The notes beneath the pieces were generated by a model. The model was not told the DNA's origin. It worked only from the letters and a program-made list of their open reading frames with translations, and searched no databases. This document shows positions 25,303 to 33,520 of a stretch of DNA of 64,000 bases, piece by piece. The translations under genes were made by a program, and so were the position numbers. This stretch comes from Microbacterium neungamense (GTDB lineage Bacteria > Actinomycetota > Actinomycetes > Actinomycetales > Microbacteriaceae): positions 2,480,001-2,544,000 of the forward strand of contig NZ_CP069717.1 of NCBI RefSeq assembly GCF_024971095.1. The letters are read 5' to 3'. Each line of letters starts with the position of its first letter. Position 1 is the stretch's first letter.

Positions 25303-26667
25303 ATGGACAGCACGGTGGCGTGCCTGGCGGCCTGGATGCCCCGGCAGCGCTGGTACTCGGCGAAGGGTCGCGACCCGGAGCTGCGGCTCGTCGCCGCGTG
25401 GGATCTGCCGGACCCGTTCGCCGGTCACGGCGGCGAGCGCGCCGTCGTCACCACGCTCCTCGTCGCCGACACCGGCGCACACCCCGTCGTGCTGTATCAG
25501 GTGCCGGTGGTCGCGCGTCCGGCATCCGCCGTCGACCCCGCCGCAGACCACGTCATCGGCAGCCCCGAACCGGGCACCGTGCTGCTGGACGGCCCGTTCG
25601 ACCCGTCGTACACCGAGGCGCTGCGCCGGCTGGTGACCCGCGGCGGCGAGGCCGCCGGTGAGCGGGCTCGGGCGCGCGGCATCCCCGCGGCGCAGATCCC
25701 GGATGCGGAGTACGCGGCCGGCGTGCTCGGCGGCGAGCAGTCGAACACCTCGATCATCTACCGCGACGGCGACGACACCGCGCCGATCATCTGCAAGGTG
25801 TTCCGGCAGCTGCATCCGGGCGTCAACCCCGACATCGAGCTGCAGACCGCCCTCGCCGCCTCCGGCTCCGCGCACGTGCCCGGAGCCGTGGGATCCGTGG
25901 CCGGCACCTGGCCAGACCCGGAGACCGGCGCGCCCGTCGAGGGTTCGCTCGCGTTCGCGCAGGAGTTCCTGCCCGGGGTCGAGGACGCGCGCCGGGTGGC
26001 CCTCCGCGCGGCCGCCGCGGGTGAGGATTTCAGCGCGCGCGCCCGCGACCTCGGCGTCGCGACCGCCGAGGTGCATGTGTCGCTGGCCGGTCTGTTCGGG
26101 TCGGCACCGCCGTCGGCGGACGAGCGTGCCGGGGTCGTCGCCGGCTGGCATCGGCGCCTGTCCATCGCCGCCGCCGAGGTCCCCGTGCTCGCGGGCGTCC
26201 AGGATGCGATCGCGGCGGTGTACGCGCGGGCGCTGGATGCCGCCTGGCCGGACCTGCAGCGTGTGCACGGCGACTACCACCTCGGGCAGGTGATCCTCAC
26301 GCCCGGGCGCGGATGGGTGATCCTCGACTTCGAGGGCGAGCCGATGCGGCCGATGCCGGAGCGGATGCTGCCCGACCTCGCCATCCGCGACGTCGCCGGC
26401 GCCCTGCGCTCCTTCGACTACGTGGCCGGGTCGCTCGAGCGGGAGCGGCCCGACGTCCGGCAGGCATCCGTGCGGGCATGGGCGGATGCCGCGCGCGCGG
26501 CCTTCCTCGACGGGTACGCGGGAGCATCCGGCGCCGACCTCGCCGCGCAGCGGCCGCTGCTCGACGCGCTCGAACTCGACAAGGCCGTCTACGAGGCGAT
26601 CTACGAGTCGCGCAACCGGCCGGACTGGATCGGCATCCCGCTGCAGGCGATCCGGCGCCTGGTGTGA
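25303..26667 (+). CDS. mak: Maltokinase
   Basis: 454 aa, the usual length. Kinase-like fold: N-terminal RQRWYSAKGRDPEL cap region, GGEQSNTSIIY in the nucleotide-binding part, the catalytic loop VHGDYHLGQV and the metal-binding DFEGEP. It phosphorylates maltose to maltose 1-phosphate for GlgE-type alpha-glucan synthesis. In many actinobacteria mak follows treS; here neither treS nor glgE is adjacent, and the gene begins right at the end of a decayed topoisomerase gene, so local rearrangement is likely. ATG 25303 chosen. Confidence 0.88.
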   Translation: MDSTVACLAAWMPRQRWYSAKGRDPELRLVAAWDLPDPFAGHGGERAVVTTLLVADTGAHPVVLYQVPVVARPASAVDPAADHVIGSPEPGTVLLDGPFDPSYTEALRRLVTRGGEAAGERARARGIPAAQIPDAEYAAGVLGGEQSNTSIIYRDGDDTAPIICKVFRQLHPGVNPDIELQTALAASGSAHVPGAVGSVAGTWPDPETGAPVEGSLAFAQEFLPGVEDARRVALRAAAAGEDFSARARDLGVATAEVHVSLAGLFGSAPPSADERAGVVAGWHRRLSIAAAEVPVLAGVQDAIAAVYARALDAAWPDLQRVHGDYHLGQVILTPGRGWVILDFEGEPMRPMPERMLPDLAIRDVAGALRSFDYVAGSLERERPDVRQASVRAWADAARAAFLDGYAGASGADLAAQRPLLDALELDKAVYEAIYESRNRPDWIGIPLQAIRRLV

Positions 26668-26669
26668 TC

Positions 26670-26780
26670 TCAGCGTCCCGGCGGGCCGTCCAGCACCGTC
26701 GGGATGTACTCGAGCAGCTGGATGCGCTGGTCGAAGGTGCGCGCCTCGACCAGCTCGAGTCTAGGCCGCGGGCGCGGCAT
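26670..26780 (-). CDS. Possible 36-residue protein or gene remnant
   Basis: Short reading from ATG 26780 to TGA 26670 with a regular-looking amphipathic sequence including EARTFDQRIQLLEYIP and the end VLDGPPGR. It is convergent with mak, whose stop is 2 bp away. It reads like the end of a longer protein but is preceded by a start codon; no family recognised. It may be a remnant of a deleted gene. Confidence 0.3.
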   Translation of the reverse strand: MPRPRPRLELVEARTFDQRIQLLEYIPTVLDGPPGR

Positions 26781-26845
26781 CCGTCACCCCCTTCTGCGGC
26801 GGTCGTGGCCGGACGATGTCGGGGGCATCCGGCACGATGGGTCCC

Positions 26846-27631
26846 ATGGCGGACGGGTACGACCCTCACTTCCTCGCGACCGAGCTGCCGCTGCCCCGCC
26901 CGGCACAGCCGGTGCGGGGCCTCCCGTACCCGAGGTTCACCGTGCTCCTCGATCCGGAGCGGCGGATGGCGGCGGTGACCGGGGTGAACATCGACGGCGC
27001 CCTGCTGCAGGACCTGGCGCGCACGGGTGAGTGGCATCGGGATCCGCGGGTCGCTCCCGACGAGCAGACCGGACCCGAGATGTACGCGCGCAACGACCTC
27101 GACCGCGGCCACCTCGTGCGCCGGCGCGACCCCGGCTGGGGCGACGTCGACGAGGCGCGTCGCGCCATGGACGCGACGTTCGCGTACCCGAACGCGGCAC
27201 CGCAGGCGGCCGGGTTCAACCAGTCCAAGGAGCTGTGGCTGGGCCTGGAGGATCACGTGCTCGGGTACGCCGACGCGACGGATCAGCGGCTGTCGGTGTT
27301 CACCGCGCCGGTCCTCGGCGGCGGCGACCCGCCCTATCGCGGCATCCGGATCCCGTTGCGGTTCTGGAAGCTCGCCGCGTGGCGCGGACCGACGGGCCTG
27401 GCCGCGGCCGGTTTCGTCCTCGACCAGTCCGAGCTGATCGACACGCGCGACGGTCTGCTCGCGGTGCATGCGCTGGGGGCGTTCCGCACGTTCCAGGTGC
27501 CGATCGCCGAGATCGCGGAGCTCACCGGGGTCGACCTCGGGCCGCTGCCGGATGCGGACGTGCTCGCCGCGCGCACGGCGCGGCCCGGGGAATGGCGGAT
27601 GCTGAGGACGCCGGCCGACATCGTGCTCTGA
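26846..27631 (+). CDS. DNA/RNA non-specific endonuclease family protein
   Basis: 261 aa. It carries the beta-beta-alpha-metal nuclease motif DRGHLVRR with catalytic His89, followed at typical distance by NAAPQAAGFNQ, whose Asn residues help bind the metal in NUC1-like enzymes. There is no signal peptide, so it is either cytoplasmic or exported by another route. ATG 26846 chosen (26837 is possible). The gene is single; no immunity-type neighbour is obvious. Confidence 0.82.
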   Translation: MADGYDPHFLATELPLPRPAQPVRGLPYPRFTVLLDPERRMAAVTGVNIDGALLQDLARTGEWHRDPRVAPDEQTGPEMYARNDLDRGHLVRRRDPGWGDVDEARRAMDATFAYPNAAPQAAGFNQSKELWLGLEDHVLGYADATDQRLSVFTAPVLGGGDPPYRGIRIPLRFWKLAAWRGPTGLAAAGFVLDQSELIDTRDGLLAVHALGAFRTFQVPIAEIAELTGVDLGPLPDADVLAARTARPGEWRMLRTPADIVL

Positions 27632-27657
27632 CGGGCTGCTCGTCCGGCGTCTCGGCA

Positions 27658-28743
27658 TCATCCGTGCGGCGGGCGACCCCACCGCATGCGCGTGATCACG
27701 ACGCCGAGCAGGCACAGGGCGCCGCCGAGGAACATCACCGGGGTCGGCACTTCGCCCAGAATCAGCCACGACATCAGGATCGCGAGGGCCGGCACCACGT
27801 ACGTCGTGGCGGAGGTCTGCCCGGCGGTGCTGCGCTGCAGCACGTACGCCCAGGTGGTGAACGCGATCGCCGTGGGGAAGATGCCGAGGTAGATCACCCA
27901 CAGCGTCGCATCCAGCGGGGCGGCGTGCAGGTCGCCGATGAGGCGCGCGGTCCAGGGCAGCAGCGCGACCGTGCCGGCGACGGCGCCCAGCCAGGTGAGG
28001 GTCGTCGAGTCCACGCCCGAGGTGAGCAGCCGCTTCTGCAGCAGCGTGCATCCGGCGTACATGACCGCGGCGAGCAGGGCCAGCAGCAGGCCGGTGATGT
28101 CGAGGCCGGCGCTCGTCGACGAGCTCATCCCGATCAGGACGACGCCGAGGAAGGCGATCGGCGCGCCGATCACCAGCGGCTTGGGGAAGCCCTCACCGAG
28201 GAACAGCCCGCTGAAGACCACAACCATGAGCGGGGCGAGGTTCACGACCATCGCCGCAGTGCCGGCGTCGAGCGTGCGTTCGGCGCTGTTCAGCGCGAGG
28301 TTGTAGACGCAGAACCAGGCGACGCCCCACACGATCACGAGAGGCCAGTGGCGTCGTTCGGGCAGGCGGATGCCGTGGCGCACCGCGATCACCCCGAGAG
28401 CCAGCGTGCCGACTGCCATGCGCAGCAGGGCGAGGGCGCCCGGGTCGAAGTGCGGGCCGGCGCCGCGGATGCCGATGAACGCCGGCGCCCACAGCACCAC
28501 GGTCACCGCCGCGGCGGTCAGCGTCAGCGGCGCGTTCGCGCGCGGGGTGCCCGGCGCAGGCAGGTTCGGTGCGGGCGCGCCCGGTGCCGGCGCGGTCGGT
28601 GTGGGCCCGGTCGGTGCGGGCCCGGTCGGTGCGGGCCCGGTCGGCAGTCCCGGGGATCGGTGAGCAGGGGCATCCGGGCATATCCCGATCCTCGCTCCAG
28701 GCACCGACATCGGTCGATCGGCCGGAGCGTCATCCAGCGTCAT
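27658..28743 (-). CDS. DMT/EamA-family transporter with Pro/Ala/Thr-rich N-terminus
   Basis: 361 aa. Residues 1-70 form a low-complexity arm with repeated GPAPTGPAPTGP; residues 73-355 hold ten hydrophobic helices in two EamA repeats, with FSGLFLGEGFPKPLVIG and TTYVVPALAILMSWLILGE as family blocks. The arm is encoded by a tandem repeat and may not all be translated: an internal start near the first helix is possible. Substrate unknown. Confidence 0.82.
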   Translation of the reverse strand: MTLDDAPADRPMSVPGARIGICPDAPAHRSPGLPTGPAPTGPAPTGPTPTAPAPGAPAPNLPAPGTPRANAPLTLTAAAVTVVLWAPAFIGIRGAGPHFDPGALALLRMAVGTLALGVIAVRHGIRLPERRHWPLVIVWGVAWFCVYNLALNSAERTLDAGTAAMVVNLAPLMVVVFSGLFLGEGFPKPLVIGAPIAFLGVVLIGMSSSTSAGLDITGLLLALLAAVMYAGCTLLQKRLLTSGVDSTTLTWLGAVAGTVALLPWTARLIGDLHAAPLDATLWVIYLGIFPTAIAFTTWAYVLQRSTAGQTSATTYVVPALAILMSWLILGEVPTPVMFLGGALCLLGVVITRMRWGRPPHG

Positions 28744-28788
28744 TTTTCCGTCACAAGGTGGCGGCGCGGCCGCGACCCCGACGAGGCG

Positions 28789-30162
28789 TCAGCTGAAGTC
28801 GCCGCCCGGGGCCATGTCGGCGAACCGGGAGTAGTGGCCCTGGAAGGCGACGGTGATCGTCGCGGTCGGCCCGTTACGGTGCTTGGCGACGATGAGGTCG
28901 GCCTCGCCAGGACGGACGTCCTTGTCGTACACCGAGTCGCGGTGCAGCAGGATCACCATGTCGGCGTCCTGCTCGATCGATCCGGACTCGCGCAGGTCGC
29001 TGATCACGGGCTTCTTGTCCTGCCGCTGCTCGGGGCCACGGTTCAGCTGCGACAGTGCGATCACCGGCACCTGCAGCTCCTTGGCGAGCAGCTTGAGGGC
29101 ACGGGAGAACTCGGAGACCTCCTGCTGACGCGACTCGACGCGCTTGCCGCTCGTCATCAGCTGCAGGTAGTCGATGATGACCATCTTCAGCCCGGCCCGC
29201 TGCTTGAGCCGGCGGCACTTCGCGCGGATCTCGACGAGCGTCATGTTCGGGCTGTCGTCGATGTACAGGGGCGCGTCGTTGATCCGGCCGCGGGTGGCCG
29301 CGACGGTGGTCCAGTCGCGGGGGTCGAGGGTTCCCTTACGCATGTTCTGCAGCGGGATGGCGCCCTCGGCGCTGAGCAGACGCATCGCGATCTCGCTCTT
29401 GCCCATCTCGAGGGAGAAGAAGATCGACGGCTGGTTGTGGCCGATGGATGCCGCGCGCGCGAAGTCCAGCGCGAGCGTCGACTTGCCCATCGCGGGGCGG
29501 GCGGCGACGACGATCATCTGTCCCGGGTGCAGACCGTTGGTCAGCTCGTCGAGCTCGCGGAAGCCGGTCGGCACGCCGGTCATGGTGCTGTCGCGACCGC
29601 TCGCGGCCTCGATCTCCTCCACTGCGGCGTCCACCGCGACGGTGAGCGGGACGTAGTCCTCCGCCTCCTGGGTGCCGGTGACCGAATAGATCTCCGCCTG
29701 CGCGCTGTTGACGATGTCGGACGCGTCGCCCTGACCGTCGTAGCCGAGCTGCACGATGCGCGTTCCGGCATCCACCAGGCGGCGCAGGATCGCCCGCTCG
29801 GCGACGATGCCGGCGTAGTAGCCCGCGTTCGCCGCGGTGGGGACGATCGACGTCAGGGTGTGCAGGTAATCGGCACCGCCTGCCCTGCCGAGCTCGCCGG
29901 TCTTGATGAGCTCGTCGGTGACGGCCACGACGTCGGTGGGCTCGCCGTGCGAGTACAGCGAGAGGATGGCCTCGAAGATCAGCTCGTGCTTGGGGATGTA
30001 GAAGTCGGCGCCCTTGAGGGTCTCGATCACGTCGGCGACGGCGTCCTTGGAGAGAAGCATGCCGCCCAGCGCGCTCTGCTCCGCGAGAAGGTCGTGCGGG
30101 GGCGTGCGCTCCGGCGTGCGGGTGCCACCCAGACGTTCTTCCGAGATGTCGGCGATCGACAC
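28789..30162 (-). CDS. dnaB: Replicative DNA helicase
   Basis: 457 aa from GTG 30162 (VSIADISEER), chosen because GGGAGGGAG lies directly upstream; a longer in-frame extension has no such site. The N-terminal DnaG-interacting domain is at about 20-130 and the RecA-like motor domain has Walker A RPAMGKST, FFSLEMGKSE and Walker B VIIDYLQLM. No intein. In this family it unwinds DNA ahead of the replisome. The 5' leader contains a GCAGAGC/GCTCTGC hairpin (30191-30210) and a possible TAGCGT -10 at 30286-30281. Usual neighbour of rplI in this group, here separated by remnants. Confidence 0.96.
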   Translation of the reverse strand: MSIADISEERLGGTRTPERTPPHDLLAEQSALGGMLLSKDAVADVIETLKGADFYIPKHELIFEAILSLYSHGEPTDVVAVTDELIKTGELGRAGGADYLHTLTSIVPTAANAGYYAGIVAERAILRRLVDAGTRIVQLGYDGQGDASDIVNSAQAEIYSVTGTQEAEDYVPLTVAVDAAVEEIEAASGRDSTMTGVPTGFRELDELTNGLHPGQMIVVAARPAMGKSTLALDFARAASIGHNQPSIFFSLEMGKSEIAMRLLSAEGAIPLQNMRKGTLDPRDWTTVAATRGRINDAPLYIDDSPNMTLVEIRAKCRRLKQRAGLKMVIIDYLQLMTSGKRVESRQQEVSEFSRALKLLAKELQVPVIALSQLNRGPEQRQDKKPVISDLRESGSIEQDADMVILLHRDSVYDKDVRPGEADLIVAKHRNGPTATITVAFQGHYSRFADMAPGGDFS

Positions 30163-30316
30163 AGCACTCCCTCCCAATACGGATGCCTTCGCAGAGCCCC
30201 CGTGCTCTGCGCGTGGTCCGGGCGGAGATCCCGTCCCTGGCACACAGGGAACCACGAGCTCCCGACATCCGGTCCCGACCACGCTAGGAGCGGCCTTTTC
30301 CCCGTGCAACAGGGGC

Positions 30317-30525
30317 TGTGGATAACTCTGTGGAAGACGTGCGGAGAACCTCGGAGTGTCTGTGCAGAACGACTGTGGACAACTCGGTGGACAGCTCAGA
30401 TTTTGATGAACTTTTATGGCTGTGACCAGCCGTATTTCTGATCCTCAAGCTGTGGACGGATTTCCGCTTAAAGCTCTGATTGAAGGTTGGCCGCCGCGTT
30501 GTCGCATGTGTACAACTACGGGGAA
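30317..30525 (+). promoter_or_regulatory. Cluster of DnaA-box-like sequences upstream of dnaB
   Basis: Within about 200 bp, all on the plus strand: TGTGGATAA (30317-30325, complement of TTATCCACA), TGTGGACAA (30374-30382, complement of TTGTCCACA), GGTGGACAG (30386-30394), TGTGGACGG (30451-30459) and TGTGTACAAC (about 30508). A relatively AT-rich stretch, including TTTTGATGAACTTTTATGG, lies inside. It occupies the gap upstream of dnaB, too far from the expected oriC beyond the right edge. DnaA binding is predicted, not shown. Confidence 0.65.
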
Positions 30526-30567
30526 AAGTCAACTCCGCGCACACCGGGCGCGTCTGCGCCGGGCATG

Positions 30568-30602
30568 GCTGTGGTGCGGGCCCTTCGTGCCCGCACCACA
30601 GC
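30568..30602. terminator. Long hairpin terminator
   Basis: Perfect 14-bp stem GCTGTGGTGCGGGC / GCCCGCACCACAGC with a 7-nt loop (CCTTCGT). It lies 16 bp beyond the stop of the leftward collagen-like remnant. There is no clear T-run, so it is a factor-assisted or bidirectional candidate. Confidence 0.7.
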
Positions 30603-30617
30603 TGGTTCGGCCCCAGG

Positions 30618-31085
30618 TCAGGCGCTGCGACGCACCCGAACCAGCATCATCAGCCCTGCGACCAGGAGCAGCACTGCGGCTCCGAGCGGCGTGGCCTCCC
30701 CGCCCGTCGCGGCGAGGGTCGACGACCCGGCACGGACGTCGCGAACGGCCGCACGGAGCGGTGAACAGTGCGCGCGCTGGTGTTCAGACCCGCGGGCGAA
30801 CCGACGCGGGCACCGGGGGCGCCGCCGGTTCCCGGGGTACCCGGCGCGCCAGGCGTGCCAGGGGTACCCGGCGTGCCCGGAGTACCGGGCGTATCCGGAG
30901 CACCGGGAGTTCCCGGCGTACCCGGCGTGCCAGGGGTACCCGGCGTGCCAGGGGTACCCGGGGTGCCGGGCGTGCCAGGGGTACCCGGCGTGCCGGGCGT
31001 GCCAGGCGTGCCCGGGGTACCCGGGGTACCCGGAACGTTCCGGAGAAGGCCGGTGATGGGGCCGACAGCCGCGAGGGCCACGCCG
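30618..31085 (-). pseudogene. 3' part of a collagen-like, sortase-anchored surface protein, frameshifted
   Basis: One frame reads [14 protein letters not shown] and then a run of Gly-Thr-Pro tripeptides (about 23 repeats). Another frame ends with LAATG (30716-30702), a hydrophobic helix AAVLLLVAGLMMLV and RVRRSA, which is a class E-type sortase signal. The repeat frame and the anchor frame are not the same, so at least one frameshift separates them. No signal peptide or start remains, because the upstream part has been replaced by a GAF-domain gene. Confidence 0.65.
30828..31034. repeat. 9-bp tandem repeat encoding Gly-Thr-Pro
   Basis: About 23 units of the form GGYACSCCK on the minus strand, with larger periodicities from local duplications. 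Read on the plus strand it would give Val-Pro-Gly repeats, but the anchor signal identifies the minus strand as the original sense strand. Such arrays are prone to slippage. Confidence 0.85.
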
Positions 31086-31625
31086 GAACAGCGTGAGCTC
31101 ACGCTCGAGGCTGCCGCGCTTCCACAGGCCCTCGATGATCGTGCCGAGAAGTGCGGCCAGTTCCGCGGCCTCCTGGAGCTCTTCGGACGTGAACGGGGCG
31201 GCATCCGCGACGCGGCCCAGATTGAGGGTCCCGATGACCTCACTCGACACGATGACCGGCGCGTACACCAGGTCCCTCATGTGATGCAGCGAGAACACCT
31301 CGCGGTAGAGAACGGACTCCTCCCACTCCTCCGTGGACATCATCGCGATGTTGTAGGCCAGGTCCCGGGTGTCGATGGCACGGCTCAGCACGGGATCCTC
31401 ATCACGCGCAAGAAGGTCGTAGCGAGCGAGGAAGAACCTGCTGACGCCGTGCGCGGATGTCAGCTGCGGACGGTGGGTGACGGGGTCGAGGAGGTCGAAT
31501 CCGACGACGACCTCATCGAAGACCTTGTCGATGCCCGCGTACAGCCAGCGGGTCAGATCCTCCACGGATTCGGCGCACGAGAGATCAGCAGCGAACCGCA
31601 GCCTTCCGGGTGAGACTGTGCGCAT
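31086..31625 (-). pseudogene. GAF-domain regulator, truncated after the sensor domain
   Basis: About 180 codons from ATG 31625. The sequence forms a GAF-like sensor ([18 protein letters not shown] to [18 protein letters not shown] and [16 protein letters not shown]). Proteins of this type normally continue into a LuxR-type helix-turn-helix; here the reading runs into the remains of a collagen-like gene near 31085 and the DNA-binding part is absent. Formally the frame stays open to 30618, giving a chimera of 335 codons. Function likely lost. Confidence 0.65.
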
Positions 31626-31686
31626 ACGCCCGTTATACGTGGCCGGGCGAACGAGGGTCAAGGCGACCGGCGAACCCGGAGACACG

Positions 31687-31717
31687 GAGAGCCCCCGTCG
31701 CGGGGACGGGGGCTCTC
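31687..31717 (-). terminator. Intrinsic-type terminator of the rpsF-ssb-rpsR-rplI operon
   Basis: Perfect 13-bp stem GAGAGCCCCCGTC / GACGGGGGCTCTC with a 5-nt loop, 24 bp downstream of the rplI stop. No long T-run, as is common in this GC-rich group. Confidence 0.85.
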
Positions 31718-31740
31718 GCCGTTGGTGCGTGCGTCGCGAG

Positions 31741-32193
31741 TTACTTCGCGGCGACCACCTGGAGGGTGATCACGGCGGTGACATCCTCGTGCAGGCGGAT
31801 GGTCGCCTCGTGCTCGCCGGTGGACTTGATCGGCGCGGTGATGTGCACCTTGCGCTTGTCGATCGAGCCCAGCTCGGCGGCGGCCACCGCGTCGGCCACG
31901 TCGGCCGGCTTGACCGAGCCGAACAGGCGGCCCTCGGCGCCGGCCTTGACGGCCAGGCGCACCTTGGTGCCCTCGAGCTTGTCCTTCAGGGCCTTGGCCT
32001 CGTCGAGGTCGTGGATCGCGCGAGCCTGACGAGCGGAACGGATCTGCTCGACCTGCTTCTCGCCGCCACGGGTCCAGGCGACCGCGTAGCCCTGCGGGAT
32101 GAGGTAGTTGCGGGCGTACCCGTTCTTGACCTCGATGACGTCGCCGGCGCTACCGAGCCCGGCGACCTCGTTCGTGAGAATCAGCTTTGCCAT
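31741..32193 (-). CDS. rplI: 50S ribosomal protein L9
   Basis: 150 aa, normal length. The N-terminal RNA-binding domain has [22 protein letters not shown] split by a long connecting helix (about 45-75) from the C-terminal domain. Last gene of the rpsF-ssb-rpsR-rplI operon, 11 bp after rpsR, followed by a strong terminator. Confidence 0.97.
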   Translation of the reverse strand: MAKLILTNEVAGLGSAGDVIEVKNGYARNYLIPQGYAVAWTRGGEKQVEQIRSARQARAIHDLDEAKALKDKLEGTKVRLAVKAGAEGRLFGSVKPADVADAVAAAELGSIDKRKVHITAPIKSTGEHEATIRLHEDVTAVITLQVVAAK

Positions 32194-32204
32194 GTCGGTG
32201 CTCC

Positions 32205-32459
32205 TTAGCGGCCAGCGCCGGCGTAAGGCAGGAGCGCCATCTCGCGCGCGTTCTTGATCGCCTTGGCGATCAGGCGCTGCTCCTGCACCGAGACACCGGT
32301 GATACGACGGGCGCGGATCTTGCCGCGCTCCGAGATGAACTTGCGAAGCGTGGCGACGTCCTTGTAGTCAATGACGCCCACGCGGATCGACTTCGCGGGG
32401 GCGGCGTTCTTCGCGCCCTTCCGCGGCTTGCGGCGGTCGCCGCTCGACTTTCCAGCCAT
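32205..32459 (-). CDS. rpsR: 30S ribosomal protein S18
   Basis: 84 aa. It contains the conserved core [18 protein letters not shown] and [12 protein letters not shown]. No CxxC zinc pair is seen, so this is the zinc-free type. It binds S6 on the platform of the small subunit. It sits between ssb and rplI; a dispersed hairpin repeat lies in the 86-bp gap upstream. Confidence 0.97.
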   Translation of the reverse strand: MAGKSSGDRRKPRKGAKNAAPAKSIRVGVIDYKDVATLRKFISERGKIRARRITGVSVQEQRLIAKAIKNAREMALLPYAGAGR

Positions 32460-32500
32460 GAGATTTCCTTACAGAAGATGAAGAGTTCCGGACGGATGAG

Positions 32501-32539
32501 CGTTTCGTCTCGGGCCTGCGGCCCTCGCTCAACGACCGG
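32501..32539 (+). repeat. Dispersed hairpin repeat between ssb and rpsR
   Basis: Arms CGTTTCGTCTCG and CTCGCTCAACGACCGG frame the hairpin GGGCC-TGC-GGCCC, a fully paired centre different from other copies. It lies within a ribosomal protein operon and could affect relative expression of ssb and rpsR-rplI through mRNA folding. Confidence 0.88.
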
Positions 32540-32545
32540 GATGGA

Positions 32546-33034
32546 TCAAAACGGCGTGTCGTCGCCGAAGCTGCCCGGAGTGCTCCAGGCGTCGGCGCTC
32601 GTCGACCCGGGGGTCGACCACGGCTCGTCCGAGACCTGCTGCTGCGGACGGGACTGCCCGCCGCCGCCGGATGCGGCCCGCGTGACCTGTGCCGTCGCGT
32701 AGCGCAGCGACGGACCGATCTCGTCAACCTCCAGCTCGATCGCGGTGCGGTTGTTGCCGTCGCGGTCCTGGTAGGAGCGCTGACGCAGACGGCCCTGCGC
32801 GATGACGCGCATGCCCTTCGTCAGCGACCCGGCCACGTGCTCGGCGAACTCACGCCACACCGACGCGCGGAGGAACAGCGCTTCGCCGTCCTTCCACTCG
32901 TTGGCCTGGCGGTCGAACGTCCGCGGGGTCGAGGCGATGGTGAAGTTGGCCACCGGCAGGCCGTTCTGCGTGTAGCGCAGCTCGGGGTCGGCGGTGAGGT
33001 TCCCCACCACGGTGATGACGGTTTCGCCGGCCAT
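32546..33034 (-). CDS. ssb: Single-stranded DNA-binding protein
   Basis: 162 aa. OB fold at residues 1-110 with [16 protein letters not shown] and a Gly/Gln/Ser-rich tail ending DDTPF, a form of the acidic-tip interaction motif that recruits replication and repair partners. It binds single-stranded DNA as a tetramer. Positioned between rpsF (5 bp upstream) and rpsR, the standard actinobacterial arrangement. Confidence 0.96.
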   Translation of the reverse strand: MAGETVITVVGNLTADPELRYTQNGLPVANFTIASTPRTFDRQANEWKDGEALFLRASVWREFAEHVAGSLTKGMRVIAQGRLRQRSYQDRDGNNRTAIELEVDEIGPSLRYATAQVTRAASGGGGQSRPQQQVSDEPWSTPGSTSADAWSTPGSFGDDTPF

Positions 33035-33039
33035 GAGCC

Positions 33040-33405
33040 TTAGGCCTTCGCGACCTTGGGCTTGCGGGCGGCCTTGGCCTCGGCGCGCTTGGCCTCAGCG
33101 GCGACCATGGCCTGCGCCTCCTCGGCGCGGAGGACCTTGGTGCGGAACACGAGCTCGCTCAGCTTCAGCTGGCGGTCGAGCTCCTGCGTGGCCTCGCTCG
33201 TCGCGGTGAAGTTGACGACGGCGTAGATGCCCTCGTTCTTCTTGTTGATCTCGTAGGCGAAACGGCGCTTGCCCCAGATGTCGACCTTGTCAATCGAGCC
33301 ACCATCGTTCGTGATGACCTTCAGGAACTTGTCGAGGTTGGGGGCAACCTGGCGCTCGTCCAGCTCGGGAGTCAGAATGACCATGAGCTCGTACTGGTGC
33401 GTCAC
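33040..33405 (-). CDS. rpsF: 30S ribosomal protein S6
   Basis: 121 aa. It starts [17 protein letters not shown] from GTG 33405, preceded by an excellent [32 protein letters not shown] is the S18-contact region (given here as the span from about residue 63). The Lys/Ala-rich C-terminal tail ([11 protein letters not shown]) is common in actinobacterial S6. First gene of the operon. Confidence 0.97.
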   Translation of the reverse strand: MTHQYELMVILTPELDERQVAPNLDKFLKVITNDGGSIDKVDIWGKRRFAYEINKKNEGIYAVVNFTATSEATQELDRQLKLSELVFRTKVLRAEEAQAMVAAEAKRAEAKAARKPKVAKA

Positions 33406-33520
33406 TTACCCACCTCCTTCGGACTAGAACGGCTCCCGGGACTTTCCCGGAAGCAGGAGGGTGTTGTGCACGTCGTCCGCATCCGACGGATGCCGGAAGG
33501 CAGACAACCACAGAAGTCTA
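33406..33520 (-). promoter_or_regulatory. rpsF operon promoter and structured leader
   Basis: A TAGACT -10 element (33520-33515) overlaps the 3' end of the neighbouring transferase gene. The 110-nt leader contains two palindromic elements: CCGGCATCCG/CGGATGCGG-type pairing around 33485-33505 and the hairpin CCGGGA-AAG-TCCCGG (about 33434-33448), followed by the strong ribosome-binding site. Many bacteria autoregulate this operon through an S6:S18-binding leader; this leader could be such an element, but the match has not been tested. Confidence 0.5.

Noticed and set aside
27031..30441. Long rightward open frame of over 1,100 codons through the nuclease, EamA and dnaB region
   Set aside because: It is antisense or out of phase to well-supported genes; low stop frequency at about 70% GC explains it.
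30317..30525. DnaA-box cluster as the chromosomal origin
   Set aside because: The yidC-jag-rsmG-parA order places oriC beyond the right edge next to dnaA; dnaA and dnaN are not here. The cluster is kept as a regulatory or titration candidate.
30768..31613. Elastin-like (Val-Pro-Gly)n protein on the plus strand
   Set aside because: The array read on the minus strand gives Gly-Thr-Pro and is followed by a sortase signal; the plus frame has no signal peptide or anchor and is antisense to the GAF part.
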